Positions 46,101 to 56,626 of a DNA stretch of 64,000 nucleotides are shown in pieces. Within the stretch, counting starts at the first letter, position 1, and the number at the start of each line of letters is the position of its first letter. Location of the stretch: the NCBI GenBank assembly GCA_019321725.1, contig CM033115.1, forward strand, positions 22,578,673 to 22,642,672, written 5' to 3'. Below the pieces are notes generated by a model that ran no database searches, was not told the DNA's origin, and worked only from the letters and a program-made list of their open reading frames with translations. The DNA is from Paulownia fortunei (Eukaryota; Streptophyta; Magnoliopsida; Lamiales; Paulowniaceae). Made by a program: the position numbers and the translations under genes.

Positions 46101-47964
46101 ATACTAAACCAATGTTTTGGGGATTACACATATGTATTCACTTAATGAGTATTCCGGTTATTGGTATAATGAGGTTGATTGAAGAAAGGTTAAGTCTTCC
46201 AGAAGTAAATTTATGTTCATGCATTTTTAGGAAAATACTTATTTTAGAAGATAATGGAGTTTCTTTTTTTCTTTCTTGTCATTTTGGCGATGCTTAATTT
46301 TCTTCGCTGATGTTTAGGGTATTTTGGTTTCTTCTATTGATAATAATTTGGCAAGTTATTTTACTAGTCCCTCCAGAAAAACAATCCAAATTAATACGTG
46401 GTTTGTGTAAATTACACTTCTCTGCTTCTCAGGGGAAACTGATGAAGATTTTGAACAGACAATCAACCTCATCAGGGAGAACAAGTTTCCTCAAGTTCAC
46501 ATATCACAGTGCTATCATCGGCCTGGTTAGGTGTGCCTTCTTGATTGCAGTCAAATTAATGTTTTTCTTAATTTTGTGTTTGTGGAACAATAGTTTGTTG
46601 CCTTTTTGACAATTATTTGCATTTTTTTACTTTTCCCGTCATTTGACATCCTTATTTTCTGGAAGGCCTAAATCAAGATCTCACTGTCTCTCACCTTCTT
46701 AGGTTTAAGCATACATAAGCATGACAATAACAAACCTATGATAACCATATATGAGGAAAAGGAATTAAAGGAATTGGGATGGGATATTAATTCTTTGCAG
46801 TTATGGAAAATCCTCATAAAGCAGGATTTTACCCATCCATTCTTCAGTCCAACTTACCCCAAATAGATAATGGAGAAATTATAGTAGTAGTTTTCGGTTT
46901 GTTTGGAACATATGCTATGTATCTTGAAATGAAGTCCTTGTACCCACAATATTGATATATTTGTTTAGTAGCATAAAACTAAAGATAGCTTTTGTTGTGT
47001 TTTGGCCCCCTTTCCCTATATTTGCCTTCAAGAGTCAAATCATATGTATTCTATATTGAAATTTAGTGACAACCTTTACGCTTGCAAGCATATGTTCTTT
47101 TATTTGGGTCTGAAATATCAACAATGTTTAATGGTGTACATCTTGTGCTTTCAGTGAAATTAGTAAGTCAATGCAGAGCCGTAATTATTTGTTTTGTTTC
47201 TGATTCTATCTCAAACAGGAATTCCTGCTGCAAGGATAACAGGAACTCCTGCTGCAAGGATGAAAAAAGTTTCCAGTAATGTTGTGAAGAAACAAAGCTG
47301 GGAATTGACTGCTATATTCGAGTCATTTACACCATATGTTGGAATGCAGGGCAAAATAGAGAGGATATGGATTACTGTCATTGCTACGGATGGAAGTCAC
47401 TTGGTAAGATCATCTTGTTGGGCATTAAGCTAACATTTAGTAAACATAGGAATCATGCCACAAGGGTAACGAGCAGATCATTTTCTTGGATTTAGTGCTC
47501 CTAGGAAACAATATTCCCTTTCTCTTACTTTTTTTTTTTTTTTCCCTCTGTTGCTCTAGGTGGGTCACACAAAGGGATACATTCAAGTACTGGTGGTTGG
47601 GCCAAGAAGCATGTTAGGGACTTCGGCTATGATGAAGATAACATCCTTTGGAAGATGGTCAGTTTTTGGGGAGGTGGTCGAGATCCTTAGTGAAAATGTT
47701 ACTTCTCCTGTGTATCGGGATGAAAAATACTCGACATGCTCCAACTTGAACGAGACCTGTTGTTCAAAAGAGTCAGAAACCTGCGCTTGTGGGCAGAGTG
47801 AAGTTAAAATTTTACTGGATGACCAAAAGCCACGTGACTACAGAAGCCAATACCTAATTGGATGGTTACTCAGGAAGCGGAAGAATGATTCCCATGGAAA
47901 GATTGAGAATGAGTTGTTAGAATTGCATGAAAAGCAAGTAACCTCTAGTCCGGTGCATGAGTGA
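43118..47964 (+). pseudogene. CDKAL1-type tRNA methylthiotransferase pseudogene, introns retained
   Basis: Pieces of the radical-SAM enzyme that adds the methylthio group to t6A37 of tRNA-Lys occur in order: FRLPVAAAVGVNP (43118-43289), IYMKTFGCSHNQ (43413-43451), GQLSAFGYN...LWLIN (43826-43896), KKPQVVAGCVPQGSRDL (44362-44554), ILPINVGCLGACTY (44727-44842), HVRTVIADGVKEIWLSSEDTGAY (44966-45041), GSTMLRIGMTNPP (45472-45580), VPVQSG (about 45630), MNREYPVS to MQIATDII (45838-45938), GETDEDFEQTINLI (46433-46525), PAARMKKV and TRAM (47219-47403, 47560-47964). Lesions: a frameshift after codon 3; TG in place of AG before the second exon; a stop replacing the Cys after LWLINT; an extra A in the fifth exon; TGA at the third Cys of the CxxxCxxC cluster; further frameshifts at 45500-45860. 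The intact copy should lie elsewhere. The last exon is open to 47964. Confidence 0.85.
44830..44913 (+). repeat. 42-bp tandem duplication spanning an exon end and donor site
   Basis: Two copies (44830-44871, 44872-44913) of a unit with ATTTGACAGCCTTGTA and CAATTGCTG. Each carries the exon end TTTGACAGCCTT followed by a donor (GTATGT, then GTAAGT), so the pseudogene has two competing copies of the splice site. Confidence 0.9.
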
Positions 47965-48500
47965 GTTCTTGTTGATAAAGCGCTATAATTGCTCTAGTTT
48001 TGTATATGGGATCTCAAGATTTCTCATCGAAATAGCTGAATGTATGATTGATGGGAAAATTTGCAGCATGTTAGTGGTGTTGTATTTGTTAATGAGTGAT
48101 TATTTTTTGGAGATTGTACGTCTGGTAGATATTTGATCCTTTATGTTGTAATTGTTTCCTCCATATGAGATTTACAAGCTAAATTGCAACGATTTGTTGA
48201 GGTGTTGATTAAGGAATGGAGCAATCATCTATCAACTTGGTATTAGCATTCTTTTTATGTCTAGATATGTAATACTTACACTGGATTTCTCCCTCTCTTC
48301 CAATAAAATATTGAATATTATCAAAATCAGAGAACACAAAAAGGAAAATTGTTCTGAATACATAAATTGAAGATCGAGAGAGACTGGCTCCGGGAAGTGA
48401 ACGCTCATTTGGTGAGTGTTGCAATCTTCGCTTCTGCTGCAGACTTTATTGAATTTATTCACCAAATAAACTCTCTGCTTTAATCTGAATGCTTATAATC
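47965..48500. other. Convergent intergenic spacer
   Basis: Lies between the 3' end of the plus-strand pseudogene and the 3' end of the minus-strand MCTP gene. It probably holds both 3' untranslated regions. An AATAAA occurs at about 48302 on the plus strand. No other gene is seen. Confidence 0.5.
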
Positions 48501-51500
48501 TCACAGAAGGGAGTCTGACCTGGCTGGTAATCTCTTGAAGAAATTGGCAGGTACTGATGGCATCCTGCTCCTGAACCGGGGATGGCGCAATATGTAAAGA
48601 CCAATGAGCACTGCCACAACTTGGAATGGAGTAACGTATAAAATTACGGCCCAGATCAATGAAAATATGATAAAGATGGCTGTGGCCCTGGGATCCCTCC
48701 AGCTCAATATGGAAAGTGCCCTTTCCCCTTGTGTTGCCAAATCTCCAATCACAGTTTGAACTCTTCCTGCAACACTTCGCAACCTGTCGTATCTCATTCT
48801 CACAATGTCAGATGGACGAGAGGTTGGAAATGTATCGAATTCCTCATCTAGTTCATCAGGATGAGTGTTTTCTGCTTGAGAAAGCCCAGCATCCATGTGT
48901 GGTGGAAGCCTCGGCCTAAACCGATAGTTCCACAAACCAATGACGAAAAAGTAGAGGAAAATTGTAGGCAAGATCAGCTCTGGATAGCATACTAGTATCA
49001 GAAACAGCACGTGCACAAGGATAGTGGTAAGGGGATTTTTCCAGCAACAGATGCCATCGAACCATCTGCAGACATATGAAATCCCAGAAAGAAGCGACAT
49101 TATGCGGTGGAAGTTGGCTTTGCTCCTCCTAAGGCTCCACATATGGTAATCCACATCCAACATGTACTCCACTATCTCCCTTCTTAGTGGTGGCTCAGAC
49201 CGAGATAGTTTTGCAGCCACTATCTGCATTGCCTGGTGTCGCAGCCAATCAATGTGCCTAACCGATATGGGTTGAACATAATGCATCTTTGGGAGCAACG
49301 GCTTACCATATTGAGCCACCATGTTCACCCAAGCTGTGCACGTGAAACGTATTGCTAAGTGGAGCTCCCCATGCTTCTTCAAACCAGAGGGAGAAAGAAC
49401 TAGCAACGGATATGAATGGGTGTAAATTCGATCAGTCTCTAAGGTTGAGAGCCTAATTCTCACCTTTCCAATCCTCTGATCCCTTACATCATCCTTGCCA
49501 TTGATGTGGCAATTGTCAAAGACACCAATTGTTATCACAGTACAAGGATCATGAACTTCCCAAGTATACTGCTCGTTCCAACGAGGATGCAGAGTGTCTA
49601 GTAGTGTTCTGGTTCGAACCCATTTGTTCCCATACTTAGCTACGCAATAAGCATCTGTCATTTTACCATCTCTGCTCTTCATTGGCAGCAGATTTCGAGC
49701 ACTCAAAATACCAACTTCAAGAAGTCCAATGCCGGGCTTTCTCAGATGCTTGGATGATGGCTGAAGGTCGCTGCTGAAATGCGTGGACTCATCAAGGACA
49801 TGGTAACCTGAATCTATGCAGAGTCGAAGAAGAAGTCTGCTAGCAAATTTCGCTTCTTTTTTCTTCCCCGCTTCTTCCTCTGCCACAGATGGCTTTTGGA
49901 GAGCAAACCACCGGGCATCCGGCAGCTTAGCAGTTTCTATTCTCTGTGGTACTTCTCTAACTGGTATAAAGATCCTTCCAATTACTTCATCCTTGCCTGG
50001 TCCAACTCTGTCATCCACGCTGATAATTATATACTCATCAAAAGGCTCAGATGCTACAAACATAAGCTCCTCATTCCACTCTGGATTAATGTGCTTCATT
50101 GGTGAAGGCCTGGTGACCCGGACCTGATGCCCAAGCTGCACCCTCACAAATGTCTCAGGCTGTCGCCCTTTATCTGATGGCACCAGATCTTGAGCTGAAA
50201 TTATATGGGCTCGGAGATAATATAATTTTGGCGAGAAATATACTTTTGATCTTGTATTTGCAAGGCTTTGCTGGCTTATGCTGTGAGCGTCAGAGTGCCA
50301 AGCCTCAGGGAAGGCTTCATCAGCTTGTGTCCCCATCCAAACTGCAAGCATGATCTCCCCTTGATTGATCTTCTCCCCTTTCTTGTCCACCAATTTGTAC
50401 CACTGAGGAGCCAGAGGACTATCCGGTGGCACGCGTTGAGGCACTTCTGCTACATCAAACAAGACTTTCCCCACAAAATCATCCTTCCCAATATCCTTAT
50501 CCTTTACAGTAATTTCAATCAAATTACTCTGCAATCTCTCCTTTGAAAACGCAAAAACGCTATTCCAAAACGGATTCTGATTCTTCTCCAAGTGCTTAGT
50601 CACCCCTTTGTAATTCCCAACTTTTACCTCAACATAGGGGTCAAGACTTCCTGATATGTCCATCACAGGAAGATCCTTAGCTTTTACAACACTAACATAC
50701 AAAAAATTCATCTGCTCCACCAAATCATAAGTGCTCGCGGTTTTGTCCCTTCCCCAATACCCCATTCTTCCAGCCAAAGGAGGTCTAGTCTCCACCACTC
50801 CATACTCAGGTTTCTGCCCTGAGAATTGCATTTGCATTACAGTGGCTGCAGGTGCTGCTCCAGCCTTGGCAAAATCACTCCGCGTTTCCACGGAAACTGG
50901 CTTTTCAGCCGGCGGAGGAGGTGGGCCCCCACCTCCAGAACCAGTACCGACAGAGTAAAAAGTCCTCACCTCTTTTTCCTTCTTTTTCTTCTTGTTTTTC
51001 TCATGGCTTTCCTTGTAATACTCAGCATGAAATTTATTTGTATTAATCTCCTGCAACGGAGTAGAAGCACTTTCTGTCGCATTATGATGATGATTATCAT
51101 GATTCTCCACAGCTTCCACGTGCTGCAAAACTTCCTCCACTGGCTCAAAAGACTGGAATCCATCAACACCCCCATGCGCAGCATAAATTTTCAAAGCAAT
51201 ATCACCCTTTACGTGAGAAAAGGGACCTCTTTTATCAAGAGGGTACCTCAAGACCGTGGCTTCCTGCTCAGAAAAAGGAACAGACATGCCTGAAATCCGA
51301 ACCCTTCCAAGAAAATTCTTGTGGTGTCCATGCTTGTTATCGTTGTACACAAAAACCTCAATCGTTTGGTTAGGAAGATCTCTGGGATTCTTGATATTGA
51401 ACACTAGCTTTTCATTCCAAAAAGGGTTGAGATCTTTAGGTTTAGTTGAAGTTCTTTGGCGCTGCTCTTCAAATTCTACCTCCACAAAAGGGCTTGCGCT

Positions 51501-51563
51501 TCCATGCCCATCTTTAGGCATGAGATCACTGGCATCAAGAACTTCAACGACAAGCTTCGCCAT
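48501..51563 (-). CDS. Multiple C2 domain and transmembrane region protein (MCTP)
   Basis: A single uninterrupted exon of 1020 aa; intronless genes are the rule in plant MCTPs. Four C2 domains: about 1-128 (DASDLMPKDGHGSASPFVEVEF), 286-420 (AKDLPVMDISGSLDPYVEV), 445-580 and 610-750. Between the first two is a long linker with a His/Asn-rich patch, a lysine-rich run and a GGGGPPPPP stretch. The C-terminus is a PRT_C domain with hydrophobic hairpins at about 843-880 and 960-992. Plant MCTPs (FTIP1, QUIRKY and relatives) sit in the ER and tether it to the plasma membrane, often at plasmodesmata, through C2-lipid contacts. The N-terminus resembles the MCTP6/MCTP9 branch more than QUIRKY, but I am not sure of the exact orthologue. 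No disruption is seen. Confidence 0.95.
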   Translation of the reverse strand: MAKLVVEVLDASDLMPKDGHGSASPFVEVEFEEQRQRTSTKPKDLNPFWNEKLVFNIKNPRDLPNQTIEVFVYNDNKHGHHKNFLGRVRISGMSVPFSEQEATVLRYPLDKRGPFSHVKGDIALKIYAAHGGVDGFQSFEPVEEVLQHVEAVENHDNHHHNATESASTPLQEINTNKFHAEYYKESHEKNKKKKKEKEVRTFYSVGTGSGGGGPPPPPAEKPVSVETRSDFAKAGAAPAATVMQMQFSGQKPEYGVVETRPPLAGRMGYWGRDKTASTYDLVEQMNFLYVSVVKAKDLPVMDISGSLDPYVEVKVGNYKGVTKHLEKNQNPFWNSVFAFSKERLQSNLIEITVKDKDIGKDDFVGKVLFDVAEVPQRVPPDSPLAPQWYKLVDKKGEKINQGEIMLAVWMGTQADEAFPEAWHSDAHSISQQSLANTRSKVYFSPKLYYLRAHIISAQDLVPSDKGRQPETFVRVQLGHQVRVTRPSPMKHINPEWNEELMFVASEPFDEYIIISVDDRVGPGKDEVIGRIFIPVREVPQRIETAKLPDARWFALQKPSVAEEEAGKKKEAKFASRLLLRLCIDSGYHVLDESTHFSSDLQPSSKHLRKPGIGLLEVGILSARNLLPMKSRDGKMTDAYCVAKYGNKWVRTRTLLDTLHPRWNEQYTWEVHDPCTVITIGVFDNCHINGKDDVRDQRIGKVRIRLSTLETDRIYTHSYPLLVLSPSGLKKHGELHLAIRFTCTAWVNMVAQYGKPLLPKMHYVQPISVRHIDWLRHQAMQIVAAKLSRSEPPLRREIVEYMLDVDYHMWSLRRSKANFHRIMSLLSGISYVCRWFDGICCWKNPLTTILVHVLFLILVCYPELILPTIFLYFFVIGLWNYRFRPRLPPHMDAGLSQAENTHPDELDEEFDTFPTSRPSDIVRMRYDRLRSVAGRVQTVIGDLATQGERALSILSWRDPRATAIFIIFSLIWAVILYVTPFQVVAVLIGLYILRHPRFRSRMPSVPANFFKRLPARSDSLL

Positions 51564-51640
51564 TGATGATTAGACTAAGTTTGTTTGTTGCGGGGAATTT
51601 AGGTAGATAGAGAAGCTATGGTTGAAAAAGAAGGTAAAAA

Positions 51641-51700
51641 ACAGGTAGGTAGAGAGAGAGAGGAGAGCGAGAGGGAGTAAAGAGGAAGAGAGTAGGAAAT
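51641..51700 (-). promoter_or_regulatory. Pyrimidine-rich leader of the MCTP gene
   Basis: The plus strand is a run of AG/GGA repeats, so the MCTP transcript or core promoter carries a CT-rich tract about 90-135 bp before the start codon. Such pyrimidine patches are common in plant core promoters and 5' leaders. One ACCTACC word (51644-51650) lies at its edge. Confidence 0.5.
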
Positions 51701-53697
51701 AAGGAGGGCAATAGGTGGAGGAAAATAGTTGGCGGTGGGGATGTCATTGGGTTATTTGGAGTAAGAAGACAGGAACATACGTTTGTAATCTGTTGGAAGG
51801 AAAGAGATGATTGTTTTGGTGAAAAATGGGGGCGGGGGCCCCTACACTCGTATATCTCTTTTGATTCTTGTGTGTGTATTTTTTAATTTTTATTTTTGTT
51901 TAGAATTTCTCGTGCCTTTATTTCTGTGAGGATCGTGTGTGTATATATACTTGCATATACACACTTATTGGGGTGGGGCGCTTGATTATGTTGTGGTGTG
52001 GGGATGGAAATTTTAGTGGGATTAGTTGTAAGGGGAGCACTTTTTAATGGATTCATTCATGGAAACTAAGCAAAACTTTCCAAAAAGCCATTCTGCCCTT
52101 TTCTTCGATGGGATTTCCTTTTCAAGGGTGTTAGGCAAATACATTATTGTTTCCAATTGTTTGAATTGTATAGGTTGTTGAGCATGATAATTTCAAATGT
52201 GCGCTATGAGATTACTCCATATTTGCACACATGAGTTATCCTAAATACTAAAACCCTTTTTAATTTCTTATCAGGGAATTGAAAATTATTAGTCTATGTT
52301 AAAACAATTAAAAAAAGAAAGAAAACAAAATCTTTCATTTTTAACGACTACCTTTTACTTGACTTGTAATATTGATGAGTCTATAGTCTATAGTTTTCCA
52401 TTGCTACACAATATTGACAAAATGTAGTAACCATGCATGAATGGCACTTGATGTACTTCCATCCAATGCCATGGCGTTTGAAACCTGGCTTCAATTAGTT
52501 CACATTGCTGACTTCTTAATTTATTTTAAGAGGTGCCTTTTCTTTTTAATTATTCTATTTTTGTAAGAGACAGTTTGAAATTATTTTCTATTTTATTTAG
52601 GGAAAAAAAAAAAAAAGAAAAGAAAAGAACACTTAGACCATAAATTTTACCAATTATATCAGCAGGACACTCTTTAGTTATCCTTGTTGGTGTCCCTCTT
52701 TCAAGTGGTAAAAAAAATTGAACTAAAAAATACATGGTTATGTTACATGAAGACAAGTAGAAACAAGAGATTAATAATCCCAATCTAACATAAAATTATT
52801 TAAATTGGAAAATGACTCAATCGCCCTCATTTCACATATGACTTAGGTGCGAAGTACTCATTAGGTGACTGACAATTTTTTCTTTGGTGGCTTCCCTCAG
52901 CCCACCTTTAACTTCCACTCTCTTATCATCGTCTGATTGCATGAAAACTTTAATAAAGATGCAATTATCTCTCAACTTAAGGAAAAAAAAAAAAAAAGAG
53001 CAGTCAATACTTGTTTATATCGTTTAATAATAAAAGTAATGCTACATCAATACAAGGAGTGCTATTAATACAAATTTTATGCAAATTATAAACAAGGACC
53101 ATACCCACTGTAATTATTTTGAATCATGCCTAAAGAAAATTATGCAGGAAGAGAAGAATTAAGTTGAAACCAGTGGAAAATACAGGAGCATTGTCAGGTA
53201 CAAGGCAATTGCTCCAATCATGTCAGAGTATGAGAAGGATGAGATATTTTCTACGGTATATAATAGCCTTTCATAACACACATACAAAGTCAAGAGTAAC
53301 AGTGATTGAGGGTCGTAAAGCCATTCATTCAACTTGGAAGGTGGATTGGATCTCGATCTCGATTTTATAGGTATGAGAGAAAAAGAATCTAAAACTCAAG
53401 ATCATTAAGCAACTCTAAGACTATTCAATATTTGAGTTAGATACAAGATTAAAGAGATCATTAGAGTGCGGGCATTAAATGAGAGCAATTGATGCATATA
53501 TTCTTATTTTTAAGTGATTGAAAAGCATTTAAAATAAGTGGTTTGCATGTCACATCATATATAGAGAGCTACTTACGAAGGGTTGAGTCGAATTAGCACG
53601 ACTCGTGTAAAAAAATAAAGTTGAATTATATCATATTTGAGTAACAGTTTTTAATAATGAGAATAATGCTGCCATTTTGGGATTTTATTGACTATCC

Positions 53698-53731
53698 CTC
53701 GTCGAATATATATATATATATATATATATAA
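53698..53731 (+). repeat. (AT)n microsatellite
   Basis: An uninterrupted TA dinucleotide run of about 32 bp, likely polymorphic. Confidence 0.9.
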
Positions 53732-53845
53732 CAGTCATTTTACCTTCACAGAAAACTTCAAAATATCTCCCATAGCTGATAAAAATCAGTATGAATCGAA
53801 TGTGCTTTATTTCTTTTACCAAAACAGTTGCATTTGCATATACAA

Positions 53846-53878
<33 letters not shown>
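53846..53878 (+). repeat. (ATT)n microsatellite
   Basis: About eleven uninterrupted ATT units, likely polymorphic in length. Confidence 0.92.
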
Positions 53879-54171
53879 TCAAAGATGTTGATTGAATAGG
53901 CAGCATCATAAGGTATGTTTTCTTGAAGTTAGAGCAGAGACTATATATAACAGGCAATTATGTGTTCCAAATAAGAAATACAATCAACAGCAAAGAGATC
54001 AGGGCGGAAGCAATGCAGAAGAGAATAAATTAGTTTGTATTTCAGTTCTTTTGTACAAATGATTTGAGGTTGGTGGGAGCAGTGAATCCAACACGGCTAG
54101 ACCATGTGTGGAGAAAGCCCTTCAAAAAACATAATTATTATATAACTACGACACTACAAACAATAGGACAA

Positions 54172-54259
54172 TGTTTTTTACTACCCACTCCATTAATCCA
54201 ATGATATTAAATGATTGTTTTTTACTACCCACTCCATTAATCCAATAATATTAAATGGA
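54172..54259 (+). repeat. 44-bp tandem duplication
   Basis: Two copies with TGTTTTTTACTACCCACTCC and ATTAATCCAAT.ATATTAAAT, differing at one or two positions. Recent and non-coding. Confidence 0.9.
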
Positions 54260-56626
54260 TTCATCTAAAAATTTGATGCATATAGTAATAGGGTAGATCT
54301 ATGAAGGGGAAGAGAAAGCACGTGGTAGCTTCTCCCCTCTCTATTTTGTTTTGTAGCATCACATTCACATGCAGCAGCACATGCAAACTTTTGGCTCCAT
54401 TTATTTGTGCTCTTTTGTTGTTAGGTGGTCAATTCAAGAAGAATTAGTACAAGTAGAACCTCTCTGAACATCAATAAACAAATACAATATATATGTATGT
54501 ATGTATATCTAATATAATTGTGCATAAACATTACTGCAGGTTTATGTTATTATAATATACTACAGCTTCGCCTCTTACTCCTTAATCATAATGATATGGG
54601 AAAATTAGCAGAAGGATAATCATTTTACTATCAAAAGGATAATCATGTTAAATTAATTATCAGATGAGAAGTGAGAGGGTTTTATGGACAATACACAATA
54701 ATTACCTAGGAGCTTCGTAAAGAAAAAAGGCCTAATCATATCACATCAACCTCCCCCACCCCCCCCAAAAAAAAGAAAAAAGAAAAGGACAAAAATATAG
54801 TTCATCTTTATGTGCTTATCATGCAGCACAAACGGAAAAAAAGAAAAAGAAAAACCAACCGTACATGGAGATCGTATGGTCATGAATAAAAATAAAATAT
54901 AGCCGACACATAGGTTGTCACGTACGTCCTTTTCCAAATTTAGCACATTAAGTGTTTCTTTCGTATTACATTGATCTCAAAATGATTATCTTGAACTTAG
55001 GACTGTAATTTTAAATGCATGACCTAACATTTCAAACTTGAAACTGGTAAGGGGAAATAATTGTCGAGTGTGGCTGAGATCTAAGTTTAAATCCCATATA
55101 GGTAATTTTATTTTGATCTAAGTTGTATATTTAAATTTAGAACCATTAATTATATTTTTTTATTAATTTTTTTAATATTCTCTGAGGTAATAAATTATGT
55201 ATTAATCATTTTTCTTGAAAGAAATGGATGTTCCAAATAATATCTATATATGTATATATTGTTGAATAGGAGTCTCTATATGTTGGTATCAATATTTGAA
55301 GTTTGAAGTAGGTGAGGTATCGATTCTCATGGGACAAATTAAAGGATGTGTTATTTTTGGACTTTTACTGGTGCCCAGGACTTTAGTTTGATCAAAGTGT
55401 GTTTTGTTTTTTCTCTTTCCCCCTGTGAAAGTCTGTTCTGTAAGTAGGAGGAGTTATCTTTCTTGGATCAGCCACCACTGGCGACAAAAAGGTCAATAGG
55501 AAAAGAGCTCTTGTAGGATCTGGCCAATGGGGTTTTCAAGAATTTGTCTGAATAGTCAATTTTCTTTTTTCTTTTTTCTTTTTTCTTTTTTATTTCAATG
55601 ATCTTAAAAAGATTCTTCAATGGACTATTTCCCTTTGGTCCAACATTGCCAACTTCCATTTTTAACTGATTTCACACTATATTACAGGAAAAGTATGCAA
55701 GTTTTAAGTATGTAATTGGGCCGGCTCCGGTCCATGGTAACATGGACTCTGTATTTAAACTCGAAATCAGTGTGGTTGTATTAGATAAGAGTCTTGGCCC
55801 ATATATAATGTGCTGTGTAACAGGCCTCCAGTGGGCCTACCCTAACTCTAAATCTTAACACAACCTTATGGGCCTAAAGCTCCATTCACCACCTATGTTG
55901 ATTTGAGCCCTGGGAGAAACATATACTCGAGTCTCAAACATTTGTATCGAAATCAAATTATTAGCCCAAGTCTAAACCCAAGCCCAATCCAAAGAGCTCA
56001 ATAGCGGATCCCAATGATTGCATAGGGGTCTAATTTAACGTGGACCCAGTTTGCCTGTACCTAACCAAGAGCCCATTATTTATTCTCATTGTTCTACTTA
56101 AAATAATACCCCAAGTTTGCTAAAGAGCCCGAACTATACGAGTAATACAGTGAAGAAAGCAGCTCCATCTTCACAGCCCCTTGCGGCGGCTCTAAGCTCA
56201 AACATCGGCATCTCCCCTTAAAGCTTCTCGTCGAGTAGACTATTATCCTTGTTTTACGGTAAATAGTCTTCATTATTTTTTGGGTGTTTTCTGGCGACTT
56301 TATCAATACTAGGGATAACACTTGCTGTTTCAACATAAGAAATCTCAAAAAGTAAGATTTTTGCAAGGATTTTTATATGTTTCTGAACTGGGTTCTCTTG
56401 GATATATTTATTCTTTTTATTTATTATGATTTTTGTTTCCTAAGTATATATCCGACTAAAATATATACACTATACACCGTCTCGCAACAGCTCAACCGCC
56501 TCTAAACTCCCTCCCCGCCGCCTGGAGCCTGCAGTGATTCTGAAACGCACACGCCGCGAATTTATTTATACCAAGTTTTTCTATATAAGCAAGTACATAT
56601 CCAGAAGCTTGAAATAGCTTGGAGAA

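Larger units (their letters stand above)
51701..56626. other. Intergenic between MCTP and NOL10-like genes
   Basis: No gene is recognised in almost 5 kb. It contains microsatellites, a 44-bp tandem duplication, a C-run next to an A-run near 54760-54775, and a TTTTTTC-type repeat near 55561-55595. A 63-codon minus-strand ORF at 55468-55659 (MEVGNVGPKG) looks less random but matched nothing I know. The last 150 bp, richer in GC, are probably the NOL10 promoter and leader. Confidence 0.5.

Noticed and set aside
49611..49625. GGTTCGAACC word resembling a tRNA T-loop
   Set aside because: It lies inside the MCTP coding sequence and no cloverleaf surrounds it.
50826..51293. 155-codon plus-strand ORF antisense to the MCTP gene
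   Set aside because: It is the complement of the low-complexity linker of a clearly real gene; no domain of its own.
55468..55659. 63-codon minus-strand ORF beginning MEVGNVGPKG
   Set aside because: It looks partly non-random but has a lysine-rich run from a T-rich repeat and matches no family I know; left as an observation.
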